Counted from the stretch's first letter, positions 27,701 to 37,500 are shown. The stretch is DNA of 64,000 nt from Sphingomonadales bacterium (GCA_011088215.1 JAALKD010000001.1:1-64000); one strand, 5' to 3'. The notes: generated by a model from the letters alone, not told the origin. Made by a program: numbers and translations.

Positions 27701-28448
27701 ATATAGCCAGAATTGTACCAGTCTGCGCTTTCCGGCACATCTGTTTGCTCACCCCATGTTTGCGGCGAACTGGGCGGCAGGTCGCAGTACCAATCGTAAA
27801 AGGACATACAAACACCGCCGATCAACGACAGATAACGGCTGCCGGCAGCGTAAGAAACCATCGACATGGCCGGGATCGGTGAAAGCCAATGATGCGATCA
27901 GGGCCAAATTCTTTGGCGGTATAAACATTGGACGCAGCGGTGATCTCGTTCACCTCGTCCCATTCGGCGCGAACAAATCCACCTAGACCTCGTGCCTTTT
28001 TATATTCGCGGGCCTTTTTGGGGTCCGAGACAATACTACCCCAAGCATCAACCGGGTCGGGAAACTCTGCCTTCGCCTGCCGCCACGACGCCAACAGCTT
28101 ACCACGCACCAACGGATACTTCAGCCGAGCAGCACTATAGAGATACCAGCTGTAACTGGCACCGCGGGCACACCCACGCGGCTCGTGGTTTGGCAGGTCG
28201 GGCCGGGTTTTAGGATAGTCTGTTTGCTGGGTTTCCCAGGTTACCAAGCCGTTTTTGACATAAATTTTCCAACTACAAGACCCGGTACAATTCACACCGT
28301 GGGCCGAGCGCACAACCTTGTCGTGCGACGAACGACCGCGGTAGGCCTTTTCCCAGGACCGGCTTTCGTCGGTCGTAATACCGTGCCCATCCGAGAATGT
28401 GTCGGGCGATTTGGTGAAGTAAGAGAGCCGGTCAATAAAATTGCTCAT
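24705..28448 (-). pseudogene. narG: Respiratory nitrate reductase alpha subunit, interrupted by two frameshifts
   Basis: Collinear NarG sequence covers the whole span in three pieces: about 28448-27885, 27880-26905 and 26900-24705. Piece 1 has the FS0 cluster and MGD-site residues (HGVNCTGSCSWKIYVKNG, NHEPRGCARGASYSWY). Piece 2 has YAAGSRYLSLIGG and YTPAWQEKITGVDR. Piece 3 has GAAVNHWYHMDMIYRG and HYVGQEKLRPQTGWQPLAF. The first break removes one T from GGCTTT(T)CACCG near 27882. The second removes two bases of a GC repeat near 26899 (CGCGC before AGGTAATT). Restoring three bases gives about 1248 residues, the normal NarG length. The start and stop codons are in the same frame. Errors in the assembly are as likely as real mutations. 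Confidence 0.9.
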
Positions 28449-28472
28449 GATTTTTCTCCGAATGCCGTTTGT

Positions 28473-30110
28473 TTATGGGTTTTTCACGTAAGCGTTCTTG
28501 CGCAGATAGAACCACCAGTTGATCAGAATGCAGATGCCGTAGAATACGGCGAAGCCATAGAGAGCATACTCAGGTGTGGTAGCTTTGATCTGTTCGCCGA
28601 ATACCTTGGGAATGATGAAAGCGCCATAAGCCGCGATTGCACTTGTCCAACCCAGAACCGGGCCAGCTTGTTCTTTGTTAAAGACCATAGCAATTGTGCG
28701 GAAAGTTGAACCGTTTCCAATGCCTGTGGCAGCAAACAAGATGATGAACAGAATGAGGAACGGATAGAAAAATTCCTCAGGTGTTGCCGAGGCGTAGGCT
28801 GCTTTCATGTAATAAGCCACACCCAGTGCGGAAGCGACCATCACAACGCTGATAATCTGCGTAACTTTGGCACCGCCCATTTTATCGGCCCACATACCAC
28901 CAAGCGGCCGAATAAGCGCTCCGATGAAGGGGCCCATCCAAGCAAACATCAGCGCACTAGGGCCATTAGGGTTTGCAATGTGGGTCATCACCCCGTCGGC
29001 ACCCATAATATGCTGGTAGCCAAAAATCACTTTAATTGCCAACGCTGTGGTGGCTGCGAAACCAATGAAGCTACCAAATGTCATCGTATAGATAACTGTC
29101 ATCGCCCACGTGTGCTTATTATCGAAGATTGAAAACTGACGCTTGAGGTTTGTTTGAATTTTCCCAGGGATCAGCTTCATCAGGCCGAGGGTTGAAACAA
29201 TTACAATTGGCAGCACAATCCATTTGTTCAGGTTAAGGCCAGAGCCACCGGTTGCTTCTGGTAACATCAACCACAGACCAAACGCAGCTGTCGCCAAACC
29301 GATGAGAAGCATGCCGAGAATTTTAGCAAAGGCAGGTAGGGCAGAACTCGCATCAGGTGAAACATGCTCGTCACGGATAGTGTTCATGCCAAACCAGATA
29401 GCTATAGCAAGCGGCGCCAGGAACAACAGCCATACCCAGCCAGCATTAAATATATAAGCATCTGTGCCTGCGGGGATTTTACCGATCAATGTGCCTGAGG
29501 TGGTTTTCAGGGTCATGGGGTCACCGCCGAAAAGGGCGAATGTCATTACCAGTGGCACCAGAATTTGCATGGTCGTAACACCAAAGTTACCCAAACCCGC
29601 ATTCATCCCCAGCGCATAGCCCTGGATTTTTTTCGGATAGAAGAAACTGATGTTTGACATGGAAGATGCGAAGTTACCGCCACCGATGCCAGACAGCAGC
29701 GCCATCAACTGGAATTGCCACAGCGGTGTATTGATGTCCTGCAGCATATAGCCAACACCCGCAGCTGGTATCATCAACAGGGCTGTGGTCAAAAACAGCG
29801 TGTAACGGCCCCCGGCTATCCGAATGAAGAAGGTGCTGGGGATACGCAGTGTTGCACCAGACAGGCCTGCAATTGCGGCAAGGGTGAACAACTCGGACTG
29901 GCTAATGTTAAAGCCGAGATTCATCATCTGAACAGTGATGATGCCCCAGTAAAGCCAAACAGCAAATCCGCACAACAGCGATGGGATCGAAATCCACAAG
30001 TTACGCGTTGCAATTTTTTTACCCGCCGATTCCCATTGTACATCATCGTCAGGGTTCCAACCAAACAGGTCTCGCCCCTTTTCTTGCAACTGTTTCACTT
30101 GTTCGCTCAT
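28473..30110 (-). CDS. narK2: Nitrate/nitrite antiporter, NarK2 type
   Basis: A 545-residue major facilitator protein with at least 12 membrane segments. The nitrate-signature glycine- and asparagine-rich helices are present: LLSGIGGGNFASSMSNISFFYPKK and FAATGIGNGSTFRTIAMVF. The soluble N-terminus (MSEQVKQLQEKGRDLFGWNPDDD) and the large insert around residues 190-330 make it longer than E. coli NarK. In Pseudomonas-like operons the second NarK acts as nitrate/nitrite exchanger. It starts 94 bases after narK1 and ends 24 bases before narG. Confidence 0.93.
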   Translation of the reverse strand: MSEQVKQLQEKGRDLFGWNPDDDVQWESAGKKIATRNLWISIPSLLCGFAVWLYWGIITVQMMNLGFNISQSELFTLAAIAGLSGATLRIPSTFFIRIAGGRYTLFLTTALLMIPAAGVGYMLQDINTPLWQFQLMALLSGIGGGNFASSMSNISFFYPKKIQGYALGMNAGLGNFGVTTMQILVPLVMTFALFGGDPMTLKTTSGTLIGKIPAGTDAYIFNAGWVWLLFLAPLAIAIWFGMNTIRDEHVSPDASSALPAFAKILGMLLIGLATAAFGLWLMLPEATGGSGLNLNKWIVLPIVIVSTLGLMKLIPGKIQTNLKRQFSIFDNKHTWAMTVIYTMTFGSFIGFAATTALAIKVIFGYQHIMGADGVMTHIANPNGPSALMFAWMGPFIGALIRPLGGMWADKMGGAKVTQIISVVMVASALGVAYYMKAAYASATPEEFFYPFLILFIILFAATGIGNGSTFRTIAMVFNKEQAGPVLGWTSAIAAYGAFIIPKVFGEQIKATTPEYALYGFAVFYGICILINWWFYLRKNAYVKNP

Positions 30111-30170
30111 TAATCTTCTCCTTGAAGATGCCCCTTAACCTTGCGCCGTGGGGTTCCAAAATATGTTTGC

Positions 30171-30192
30171 GGCAGGCTCAAATGGGCCTGCC
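30171..30192. other. Stem-loop between narK1 and narK2
   Basis: GGCAGGC (30171-30177) pairs with GCCTGCC (30186-30192) around an 8-base loop, in the 94-base gap inside the operon. No T-run follows on the minus strand. It may set the ratio of narK1 to narK2 message by processing or pausing. Confidence 0.45.
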
Positions 30193-30204
30193 GAAATTCG
30201 CCGT

Positions 30205-31515
30205 TTAACCGCGAAGACCTTCCAATTCAGGCAAGTTGCGGGGGCCGCGCAATTCGGGCACACGCAGTTTTTCCGACCGCTGGATTGTGAAATGCATCCA
30301 GGTAAGCGCAATGGCTGTGATAACTGTCAGCAGCATGAAGCAGCTTGTCCATACGCCAATCATGTCGTTCATAACCCCGAAGGCGATAGGTAGGAAAAAG
30401 CCGCCCAAGCCGCCAATCAGGCCGACCATGCCACCCACAGAACCCACATGGTCCGGGTAGTAAACCGGAATATGCTTATAGACGGCGGCTTTACCCAGCG
30501 ACATGAAGAAGCCAAGAATAATTGTAAGCGCCACAAATATTTCCAGCGGAATTGTGACGTTGAAAACAATTGGCCCGTCAATACCGGCAACGGTATAATC
30601 TGTCGCGGGATAGGAAAGAATAAAACAACAGGCGATAGAGGCGATGAATGTCCAATACATCACTGCGCGCGCACCGTATTTGTCAGACAGCCACCCGCCC
30701 AAAGCCCTGAAGATGCTACCTGGCAGCGCGTAGGCCGCCGCAAGCAGACCTGCTGTCGCCAGCTCAAGACCATAGGCCCCCACATAGTAGCGGGGCAACC
30801 AAAGTGCCAGCGCCACATAAGCGCCAAACACAAAGAAGTAATAGAGCGAGAAGCGCCAAACCTGCAGGTTTTTCAAAGGTTCTAACTGGGCTGCAAAGCT
30901 CGGATGTTTCTTGCCGGATGCCTTTTGAGCTGTATGAACTGGATCGTCTTTGGCAAAGACGAAAAACAGAACAGCAGTCGCCGCCAGCGCTATTGCATAA
31001 ACTTATGCCACATCCTGCCATGCACCGCCAAGTGCCACCAACAGAAGTGGCGCGCCGAAATTTGTCACGGCAGCGCCCACGTTGCCCATACCGAAAATAC
31101 CAAGGGCTGTACCTTGTTGTTCTTTCGGGTACCACCTAGACACGTAAGCCACGCCGACAGCAAAACTACCGCCTGCCAGGCCGAGGCCGAGAGCCGCGAC
31201 CAGAAACATTGAGTATGAGGAAACAAGCGTTAACAGGTAAACCGCCACCGCGGTTGTGAGCATTTGCAGGGTGTAAACAAGGCGACCGCCGTATTGGTCT
31301 GTCCAGATACCAAGAAACAGCCTGCTAAGCGATCCGGTTAAAATTGGCGTCGCCACCAGAATGCCAAACTGGGTATCATTCAGGCCAAGCTCGGCTTTGA
31401 TTTTGATGCCGATGATTGAAAATATTGTCCAGACAGCGAAACACACAGTGAATGACAAAGTACTGGCGGTTAATGCGCGCCGTTGTTGGCCTACAGTAGT
31501 TGTGGTATTCGTCAC
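30205..31515 (-). pseudogene. narK1: Nitrate transporter, NarK1 type, with an in-frame TAA
   Basis: The gene starts at GTG 31515 with AGGAGAG eight bases upstream and would encode about 436 residues. The first part (TVGQQRRALTASTLSFTVCF, GLNDTQFGILVATPILTGS, GLAGGSFAVGVAYVSRWYP) and the second part (KNLQVWRFSLYYFFVFGAYVALAL, FFMSLGKAAVYKHIP) are in the same frame. They are separated only by a TAA at 31005-31003, after WQDVA and before VYAIAL. A CAA or GAA codon would restore the gene with one base change. NarK1-type proteins are proton-linked nitrate importers. It is the first gene of the nar operon, and a Fnr-type box lies 68-81 bases upstream. Confidence 0.88.
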
Positions 31516-31582
31516 GGTTCTCTCCTGACAGAAGTTGCCCTTTTGATCGCACCAACTATGGGCGGGGGTCGTCAAGACGCGT

Positions 31583-31596
31583 TTGACCCAAATCAA
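31583..31596. promoter_or_regulatory. Fnr/Crp-type operator between narK1 and the NIT-Crp regulator
   Basis: TTGACCCAAATCAA differs from the classical TTGAT-N4-ATCAA at one position. It is centred about 74 bases before the narK1 GTG and about 158 bases before the regulator ATG, in a divergent promoter region. The regulator encoded to the right has an E-T-x-S-R recognition helix, the residues that read TTGA half-sites in Fnr. Confidence 0.78.
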
Positions 31597-31747
31597 GTGA
31601 GGAGAATTCAGTGAGTTATGATGTATTTTTGACCGCAGGAGCAACAACAGGCGACCGTCGGGGCAGCAGGTTTTTCAACGGTTTCTGTTGCATTGTCGGT
31701 CAAAAGCGCGATATTTGGACGCATCAAGCAAAGGCCGTAAAAACGCG

Positions 31748-33361
31748 ATGGACAAGACATCACAGTTTAAAACCAGACTGGCGCAAGACCTGCTGCATAA
31801 GCTCGGCGAAGTGGTGCACCAAATCCAGCGCGAGCGCGGTTGCTCAGGTCTGTTTCTGGACAGCCTCGGGAAAATATTCACCAAACGGTATGAAGCGCAA
31901 ATTCTGACAACCGATGGTGCGATTGAAGAGTTACGAGCCTATTGCGGCCGTCCTGATGTCAAAGATGCGCTGCCGTCCAGCTTCGAAGCCCGGCTTACTT
32001 TTCTACTTGGGAAGTTTGCTGACTTGCCAACCGTGCGCGATAAAATTCGCCTATTGGCAGTGCGATACACGCTAGCACTAAACAATTATACTTTTAATTA
32101 TACCATCCCGGCCATCGACGCCATGATCGAACTGGCGCAGCGCGAACCCCAGCACAATTCCGCACTTGTTTCCGCATATTCAAACTTTCTTCAGTGGAAA
32201 GAGCGGGTTGGAATGGAACGAGCACTAGGAGCCCGAGGCTTTTATACTTTCTCCTTCCGTAATCAGGAATTTTGTGACCGGTTTGTCGCTCTTGTCGCCG
32301 AACAAAAAGCCTATTTTGACACCTTCAAGGCGTTGGCCTCGCCGTCGCAGGTTGCTCTGCTACAGGACACGGTCAAAGATTCCGACCTAGAGGCCTTTAG
32401 CCAGATAAACAAACTGCTGGAAGACGGCGCATCACCTGGCGAAATCGAGCATTATTCCGGCGAAACCTGGTTTGAACTACTAACCCGCATGATCGACGGG
32501 CTGCACGCCGCCGAGGCGGCCCTTGTGGTTGGGTTGGAAGGCGTTTCAGCGCCAAACCACCCTAGAGCAAAGGCAGAGAAGGCGATTGGGGCCACTGGAA
32601 AAATGGCAGAATATCGACCATTTCTAAAATCCCTGCCACTGCTCGCGGCACTCGATGATGACGATCTGGACGAATTACTGTCTTTCGCCCAAATTCGGGA
32701 ATATGAAAAAGACAAACTGCTGTTTTTGCGCGATGAGCCTGCAATTCGCATGTATATTATACTGAACGGTTGGGTGAAGGCCTTTAACGGGCTTGAAACC
32801 GGGGAAGAAGCCATCCTGCAGATGCTGGGGGCCGGTGAAACCCTGCTGGAATCGTCGGTTCTTTTGAACATGCCAGCCCCAGTGAGTGCCCAAGTGGTTG
32901 AAAAAACCCTGATGCTGTCAATCCCGGCACCGGTTATCCGCCAGCGCATTCAGTCGAGTCCACAGCTAGCTGTAAGCATGCTTAACACAGTATCGCTACG
33001 GTCCCAGCGGCTGGTCCAGCAACTTGAACTGTCCCGGCTAAAAAGCGCTCAGGAACGAGTTGGCTGGTTCTTACTGCGTCTTTCACTCAATCAAAAATCC
33101 GCCGATGGCACAATTTTCCTGCCTTACGAAAAATCTATCATCGCCTCTTATCTGGATATGCGACCAGAAACTTTCTCGCGCACACTGCAGAAGTTCAAAA
33201 AAGACGGCTTTGAAGTGGCGACCGGCCACATCAAGATGCCGGATAACAACGCTCTTTGCCAGTTTTGCGATGCTGAACTCGCCAGCCACTGCGCCAGAGT
33301 CGACTCTGAAAACTGCCCGCGCCCCGAGTTTGCCGAATTGGTCTTTCACCCGGACGCTTGA
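31748..33361 (+). CDS. NIT nitrate-sensing domain fused to a Crp/Fnr transcription factor
   Basis: I take the ATG at 31748 (MDKTSQFKTRLAQDLLHKLG); the frame opens earlier, at 31688, in non-conserved sequence. 537 residues. Residues about 8-255 form a NIT-type four-helix sensor (VVHQIQRERGCSGLFLDS, YTIPAIDAMIELAQREPQ, KERVGMERALGARGFY). About 305-420 form a cNMP-binding beta-roll (LPLLAALDDDDLDELL, LFLRDEPAIRMYIILNGWVK). About 430-500 form a Crp HTH with recognition helix RPETFSRTLQKF, i.e. Fnr-type E-T-x-S-R. The tail has four cysteines, C504, C507, C515 and C523 (C-x2-C-x7-C-x7-C), not the N-terminal cluster of Fnr. It is divergent from narK1, so it probably switches the nar genes on nitrate. 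Confidence 0.88.
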   Translation: MDKTSQFKTRLAQDLLHKLGEVVHQIQRERGCSGLFLDSLGKIFTKRYEAQILTTDGAIEELRAYCGRPDVKDALPSSFEARLTFLLGKFADLPTVRDKIRLLAVRYTLALNNYTFNYTIPAIDAMIELAQREPQHNSALVSAYSNFLQWKERVGMERALGARGFYTFSFRNQEFCDRFVALVAEQKAYFDTFKALASPSQVALLQDTVKDSDLEAFSQINKLLEDGASPGEIEHYSGETWFELLTRMIDGLHAAEAALVVGLEGVSAPNHPRAKAEKAIGATGKMAEYRPFLKSLPLLAALDDDDLDELLSFAQIREYEKDKLLFLRDEPAIRMYIILNGWVKAFNGLETGEEAILQMLGAGETLLESSVLLNMPAPVSAQVVEKTLMLSIPAPVIRQRIQSSPQLAVSMLNTVSLRSQRLVQQLELSRLKSAQERVGWFLLRLSLNQKSADGTIFLPYEKSIIASYLDMRPETFSRTLQKFKKDGFEVATGHIKMPDNNALCQFCDAELASHCARVDSENCPRPEFAELVFHPDA

Positions 33362-33371
33362 CCTGCATCAA
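33358..33371. promoter_or_regulatory. Fnr/Crp-type operator upstream of moaA
   Basis: TTGACCTGCATCAA overlaps the stop codon of the NIT-Crp gene. If it sits at -41.5, transcription would begin near 33406, exactly where the molybdenum-cofactor riboswitch begins. That spacing supports a real promoter for moaA. Confidence 0.7.
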
Positions 33372-33407
33372 ACGCCGAACCACGAACCTGGGTAATTCTC
33401 CTTCCAT

Positions 33408-33530
33408 TGAGTGCACTACTCCGAAGCCATGGAGCCTACGTCGCGGTCACGCGATAGGGCTGGATGGCCGCAGCGTTATTGCTGCCGGGTTTGCCCGGGA
33501 AACCGCCAAGCCTCTCGTATTTGGAAAGGA
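33408..33530 (+). promoter_or_regulatory. Molybdenum cofactor (Moco) riboswitch in the moaA leader
   Basis: The leader resembles the E. coli moaA Moco RNA as I remember it. It has a GGCCG core segment at about 33466, an inner hairpin CCGGGTTTGCCCGG at 33485-33498, and the near-identical 3' boundary CCTCTCGTATTTGGAAAGG at 33510-33528 (E. coli: CCTCCCGTATCTGGAAAGG). CGATAGG (about 33451) can pair with CCTCTCG (33510) as the closing helix, and CTCC at 33418-33421 can pair with the GGAG of the ribosome binding site. In known cases cofactor binding blocks translation of moaA. Exact boundaries are approximate. Confidence 0.75.
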
Positions 33531-33537
33531 GATAATT

Positions 33538-34515
33538 ATGCACCTAAGCGATGGATTTGGCCGTAGCTTCAAGTATTTGAGGTTTTCGGTTACTGAAGCC
33601 TGCAATTTCCGCTGTAGCTATTGCCTCCCGGACGGCTACCGGAAATGTGCCGGCCCGCAGCCGCTGAATTTGGATGAAATCCGGCGCGCGGCAACGGCCT
33701 TTTCACAACTCGGCATTCACAAAATACGGCTAACGGGCGGTGAACCTACCATTCGCAAAGATTTTGACACTATCGTCCGCACCATTGCCCAGCTGCCGCA
33801 GGTAGAAAAGCTTGCGCTTACCACAAATGGCTACCGGCTGGCAGAACGGGCGGGCGATTGGTTTGGTGCCGGCATCCGCGGCCTGAATGTCAGCCTGGAC
33901 AGCCTTGATCCTGGCCGGTTTCACCAGATCACCGGGCATAACCGTTGCAACGACATATTGCGCGGCATTGATACTGCGCTGGAAGCAGGTTTTGAACAGG
34001 TCAAAATCAATGCAGTTTATATGAAAGGCATCAACGATCAGGAACTCGATGCCTATATTAAACTAGCGCAGAGCAAGCCTCTATCCGTGCGTTTTATCGA
34101 ATTAATGGAAACTGGTGATCATGCCAGCTTCTTCCAGAAGCACCACATTCCAACAGATAATATTTCGGCCAAGCTGGCACAGGAAGGCTGGACACCAAAA
34201 CTCAAAGCCGCCGATGCGGGCCCGGCTAAAGATTATGTGCACCCTGACTATAAAGGCAGCATTGGTTTGATCGCGCCCTACGCCAAAGATTTTTGTAAAA
34301 GCTGTAACCGGCTTCGGTTTTCAAGCCTGGGCAAACTTCACTTGTGTCTTTTCGGCGAATTCGGCGTGCCCCTGCGGGCACTGCTGCAATCGGACGATCA
34401 ACTGGAAGAACTTAAAGAACGCTTGTTAGTCGCAGTAAAAGGTAAAACCGCGCACCACCAATTGGCGAACGGTGTCACTGGCCACACGTCAAACCTGTCA
34501 TCAATTGGCGGGTAA
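33538..34515 (+). CDS. moaA: GTP 3',8-cyclase (molybdenum cofactor biosynthesis)
   Basis: The ATG at 33538 follows AAAGGAGATAATT; the frame extends upstream through the leader but that is riboswitch. 325 residues. Radical SAM motif CNFRCSYCLPDG near residue 21, RLTGGEPTIRKD, and the C-terminal second cluster CKSCNRLRFSSLGKLHLCLF. The usual C-terminal GG is present in SSIGG. It makes cyclic pyranopterin precursor for Moco, the cofactor of NarG. A dedicated moaA beside a nar operon is known from pseudomonads; here it is controlled by a Fnr-type box and a Moco riboswitch. Confidence 0.95.
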   Translation: MHLSDGFGRSFKYLRFSVTEACNFRCSYCLPDGYRKCAGPQPLNLDEIRRAATAFSQLGIHKIRLTGGEPTIRKDFDTIVRTIAQLPQVEKLALTTNGYRLAERAGDWFGAGIRGLNVSLDSLDPGRFHQITGHNRCNDILRGIDTALEAGFEQVKINAVYMKGINDQELDAYIKLAQSKPLSVRFIELMETGDHASFFQKHHIPTDNISAKLAQEGWTPKLKAADAGPAKDYVHPDYKGSIGLIAPYAKDFCKSCNRLRFSSLGKLHLCLFGEFGVPLRALLQSDDQLEELKERLLVAVKGKTAHHQLANGVTGHTSNLSSIGG

Positions 34516-34584
34516 ACTGAAAGCGCCCAAATTGCCCCGTTTAAATATGCTGCATTTGCTATCGTTTATATAATTTGTAATCCC

Positions 34585-37500
34585 TTAATGAAAATTTCGG
34601 CCTTTAGGTAATATAGCTGATACGCGTCCAGGTTTTCGAATGCTATGCTCTGCTCCAACAATTTGCTCAGTCATGCCACCATTCCTGACCTCGTCTGATG
34701 GCTCATAAGGATTAGGCAGCTTTTCACAATCACTGATTGATGCAAGCTCACCACTCATGTCCACTAGCTGACGCGCAACAACATGCATGACCGTTTCTTC
34801 CCGCTGCAGCATACCAACCACCCCCAGGAAACGCGCGCCAATCACTGTGCGGCGCTCTGCTTCAAACAGTTTTGGCCAGATGATAATGTTAATCACACCG
34901 GTCTCATCCTCTAGTGTCGCGAAAATCACACCGCTTGCCGTACCGGGGCGCTGCCGCACAAGCACTAAACCCGCGACTGTCACCAAGCGGTTCGCTGGGT
35001 GCTCCATGAGTTCAGAAGCAGTAATGAAGCTGCGCGCTTTAAGGTCCGATCGAATAAAGCTAACCGGATGTGCCTTAAGCGACAGTCTAAGCGTTGTGTA
35101 ATCCTCAACTACATGTTCACCAAGCGGCATAGTGGGCAGTTTTACTTCCGTTTCTCGCTGCATGGCCTCAGCATTGCTTTCAAGTGCATGCTCAAACAAT
35201 GGCAAGTCTTCAACTGCACTGCGTGCGCCCGTTGATGCCCCTAACCCCTGCACAGCCCATAATGCGGTACGCCTATCAAGGCCAAGTGAACGAAAACAAT
35301 CTGCACGTGCCAGCTTTTCGATCACGGCGACCGGCAACCCTGTTCTAAAATACAAATCTCTTACACTGTCGAAACCACTAGTTCTCACCTGCGTGAGTAT
35401 TTCTGCTTCTGGTTTGCTCACACCTTTGATTTGTCGAAAGCCAAGCCTAAGTGCCATGATGCCGCCACCTTCGGGAGTTTGTGCTGACAAATTGTCAGCT
35501 GGCTCGAGTAGGTGGTCCCACGTGCTATGATTGACATCAACGGCTCGGACTTCACCTTTATGATCTCTGAAGTCGCGCACTAATGAAGAGCTTGAATAAA
35601 ATCCCATGGGTAGCGAGTTCAACAAAGCACACGTGAATGCATCAGGATAATAGCATTTGATCCAGGACGAGATGTAAGCCAGCAGTGCGAAACTGGCTGA
35701 ATGGCTTTCCGGAAAACCGTAGTCAGAAAACCCTTCAATTTGCTTGAAACACCGTTCTGCAAAATCAGACTCGTAGCCATTGCCAACCATGCCGTTCAGG
35801 AACTTCTCCTTAAAGTCACCAATTTGGCCAGTGCGTTTAAAAGTTGCCATGGCTTTGCGCAGTTTGTCAGCTTCGCCCGGCGTAAATCCGGCACCAACAA
35901 TGGCGATTTTCATCGCCTGCTCTTGAAACAGCGGTACGCCTTTTGTTTTATCAAGCACTTCTCTCAAAGCCTCAGACGGATATGTCACCTCTTCCAACCC
36001 GTTTCGACGCTTGAGTTACGGATGCACCATATCGCCCTGAATAGGCCCTGGGCGTACAATCGCTACTTCGATCACAAGGTCATAAAAGTTGCGCGGCTTA
36101 AGGCGTGGCAACATCGACATCTGCGCTCTGCTCTCGATCTGGAACACACCTATGGTATCCGCTTTGCAGATCATGTCGTAAACGCCGCTGTCCTCAATCG
36201 GCACAGTCGCAAGCTCGTAGGGTTTGCCGTAATGATCTTTGATGAGAGTGAAGGCTTTGCGAATGGCCGTGAGCATACCGAGTGCCAACACATCAACTTT
36301 GAGAATACCGAGCGCATCAAGGTCATCTTTGTCCCATTCTACATAGGTGCGGTTTTTCATGGCAGCATTAGCAATGGGGATAACCTCTTCAAGCGGCCCG
36401 TCTGTCATCACAAACCCGCCCACATGCTGCGAAAGGTGCCGCGGAAACCCTGCAATTTCATGTGTCAGTCTAATTGCCTGCATAAGCGTCGGATCGCTCG
36501 CATCCAAACCAAGCTCTGTTACCCGCTCAACCGCAAGACCGCCCCTACTCCAACCCGATGCATTGCCAGACAGCGCACTCACGGTATCCAGCGAGAGGCC
36601 CATGGCTTTACCAACTTCACGAATGGCGCTGCGGGCGCGGTAGGTGATTACGGTTGCCGCAATGCCGGCACGATGCCGTCCGTATTTCTCGTAGATGTAC
36701 TGGATAACCTCTTCACGGCGCTCGTGCTCAAAGTCCACGTCAATATCCGGCGGCTCGCCCCGGTCAGCAGAAACAAAACGCTCAAACAACAGGTCTATCT
36801 GGGTGGGGTCCACAGAGGTAATGCCAAGGCAGTAACATACGGCAGAGTTGGCCGCAGATCCGCGTCCCTGGCACAGGATATTTTGCTGGCGTGCATAGCG
36901 TACAATGTCATCAACGGTCAGGAAATATGGTGCATACTCCAGCTCTTTGATAAGTTTTAGTTCATGCGCAATCGTCTTTTTTACTTTTACTGTAATGCCT
37001 TTCGGATATCGGTGCTTTGCCCCGGCCCATGTCAGGCGTTCCAATTCTTCCTGCGGTGTTGCACTTTCCCCCGCAGGTTCCTTTGGGTACTCATATTTAA
37101 GTTCATCCAGTGAAAATTTGCATTTTCTTGCAACTTCCAGCGTGTTTGCAACAGCCCTTTCGTACCCTTTGAAAATACGTGTGATTTCACTGATATTTTT
37201 GAGGTGCCGTTCTGCATTGACGTTTAAACGCAGCCCTGCTTCCACAATAGTTGTGTGCTCGCGAATGCAGGTGAGAATATCCTGTAATGGTCGTCTACTT
37301 GGCACATGGTAATGCACATCACCGATGGCTACGAGCGGTGTTTCAGTTTGTGTTGAAACCTGCTCAAGTATTTCGAGCCTTGCGCCGTCGTTACTGCGAT
37401 ACAGTCGTGTTGCACCCAGATAAACTGCCCCGGGAAATACTCTGGCAAGCCAGCCCAAATCTTGTTCAAACTGGAGGCTGAGTTTGTATGGGGGTACGGC

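Noticed and set aside
27880..27890. Programmed frameshifting in narG
   Set aside because: The site is not a slippery heptamer, there are two separate breaks of different size, and NarG is never known to need recoding.
31003..36018. Reassignment of TAA to an amino acid, since two genes carry in-frame TAA
   Set aside because: Many other genes here end correctly in TAA, and the expected residues differ (Gln or Glu in NarK1, Tyr in DnaE2). Substitution or error is simpler.
35701..36960. A 419-codon open frame on the plus strand
   Set aside because: It lies wholly antisense to dnaE2, has no family motif or ribosome binding site, and its composition is that of a reverse-complement shadow.
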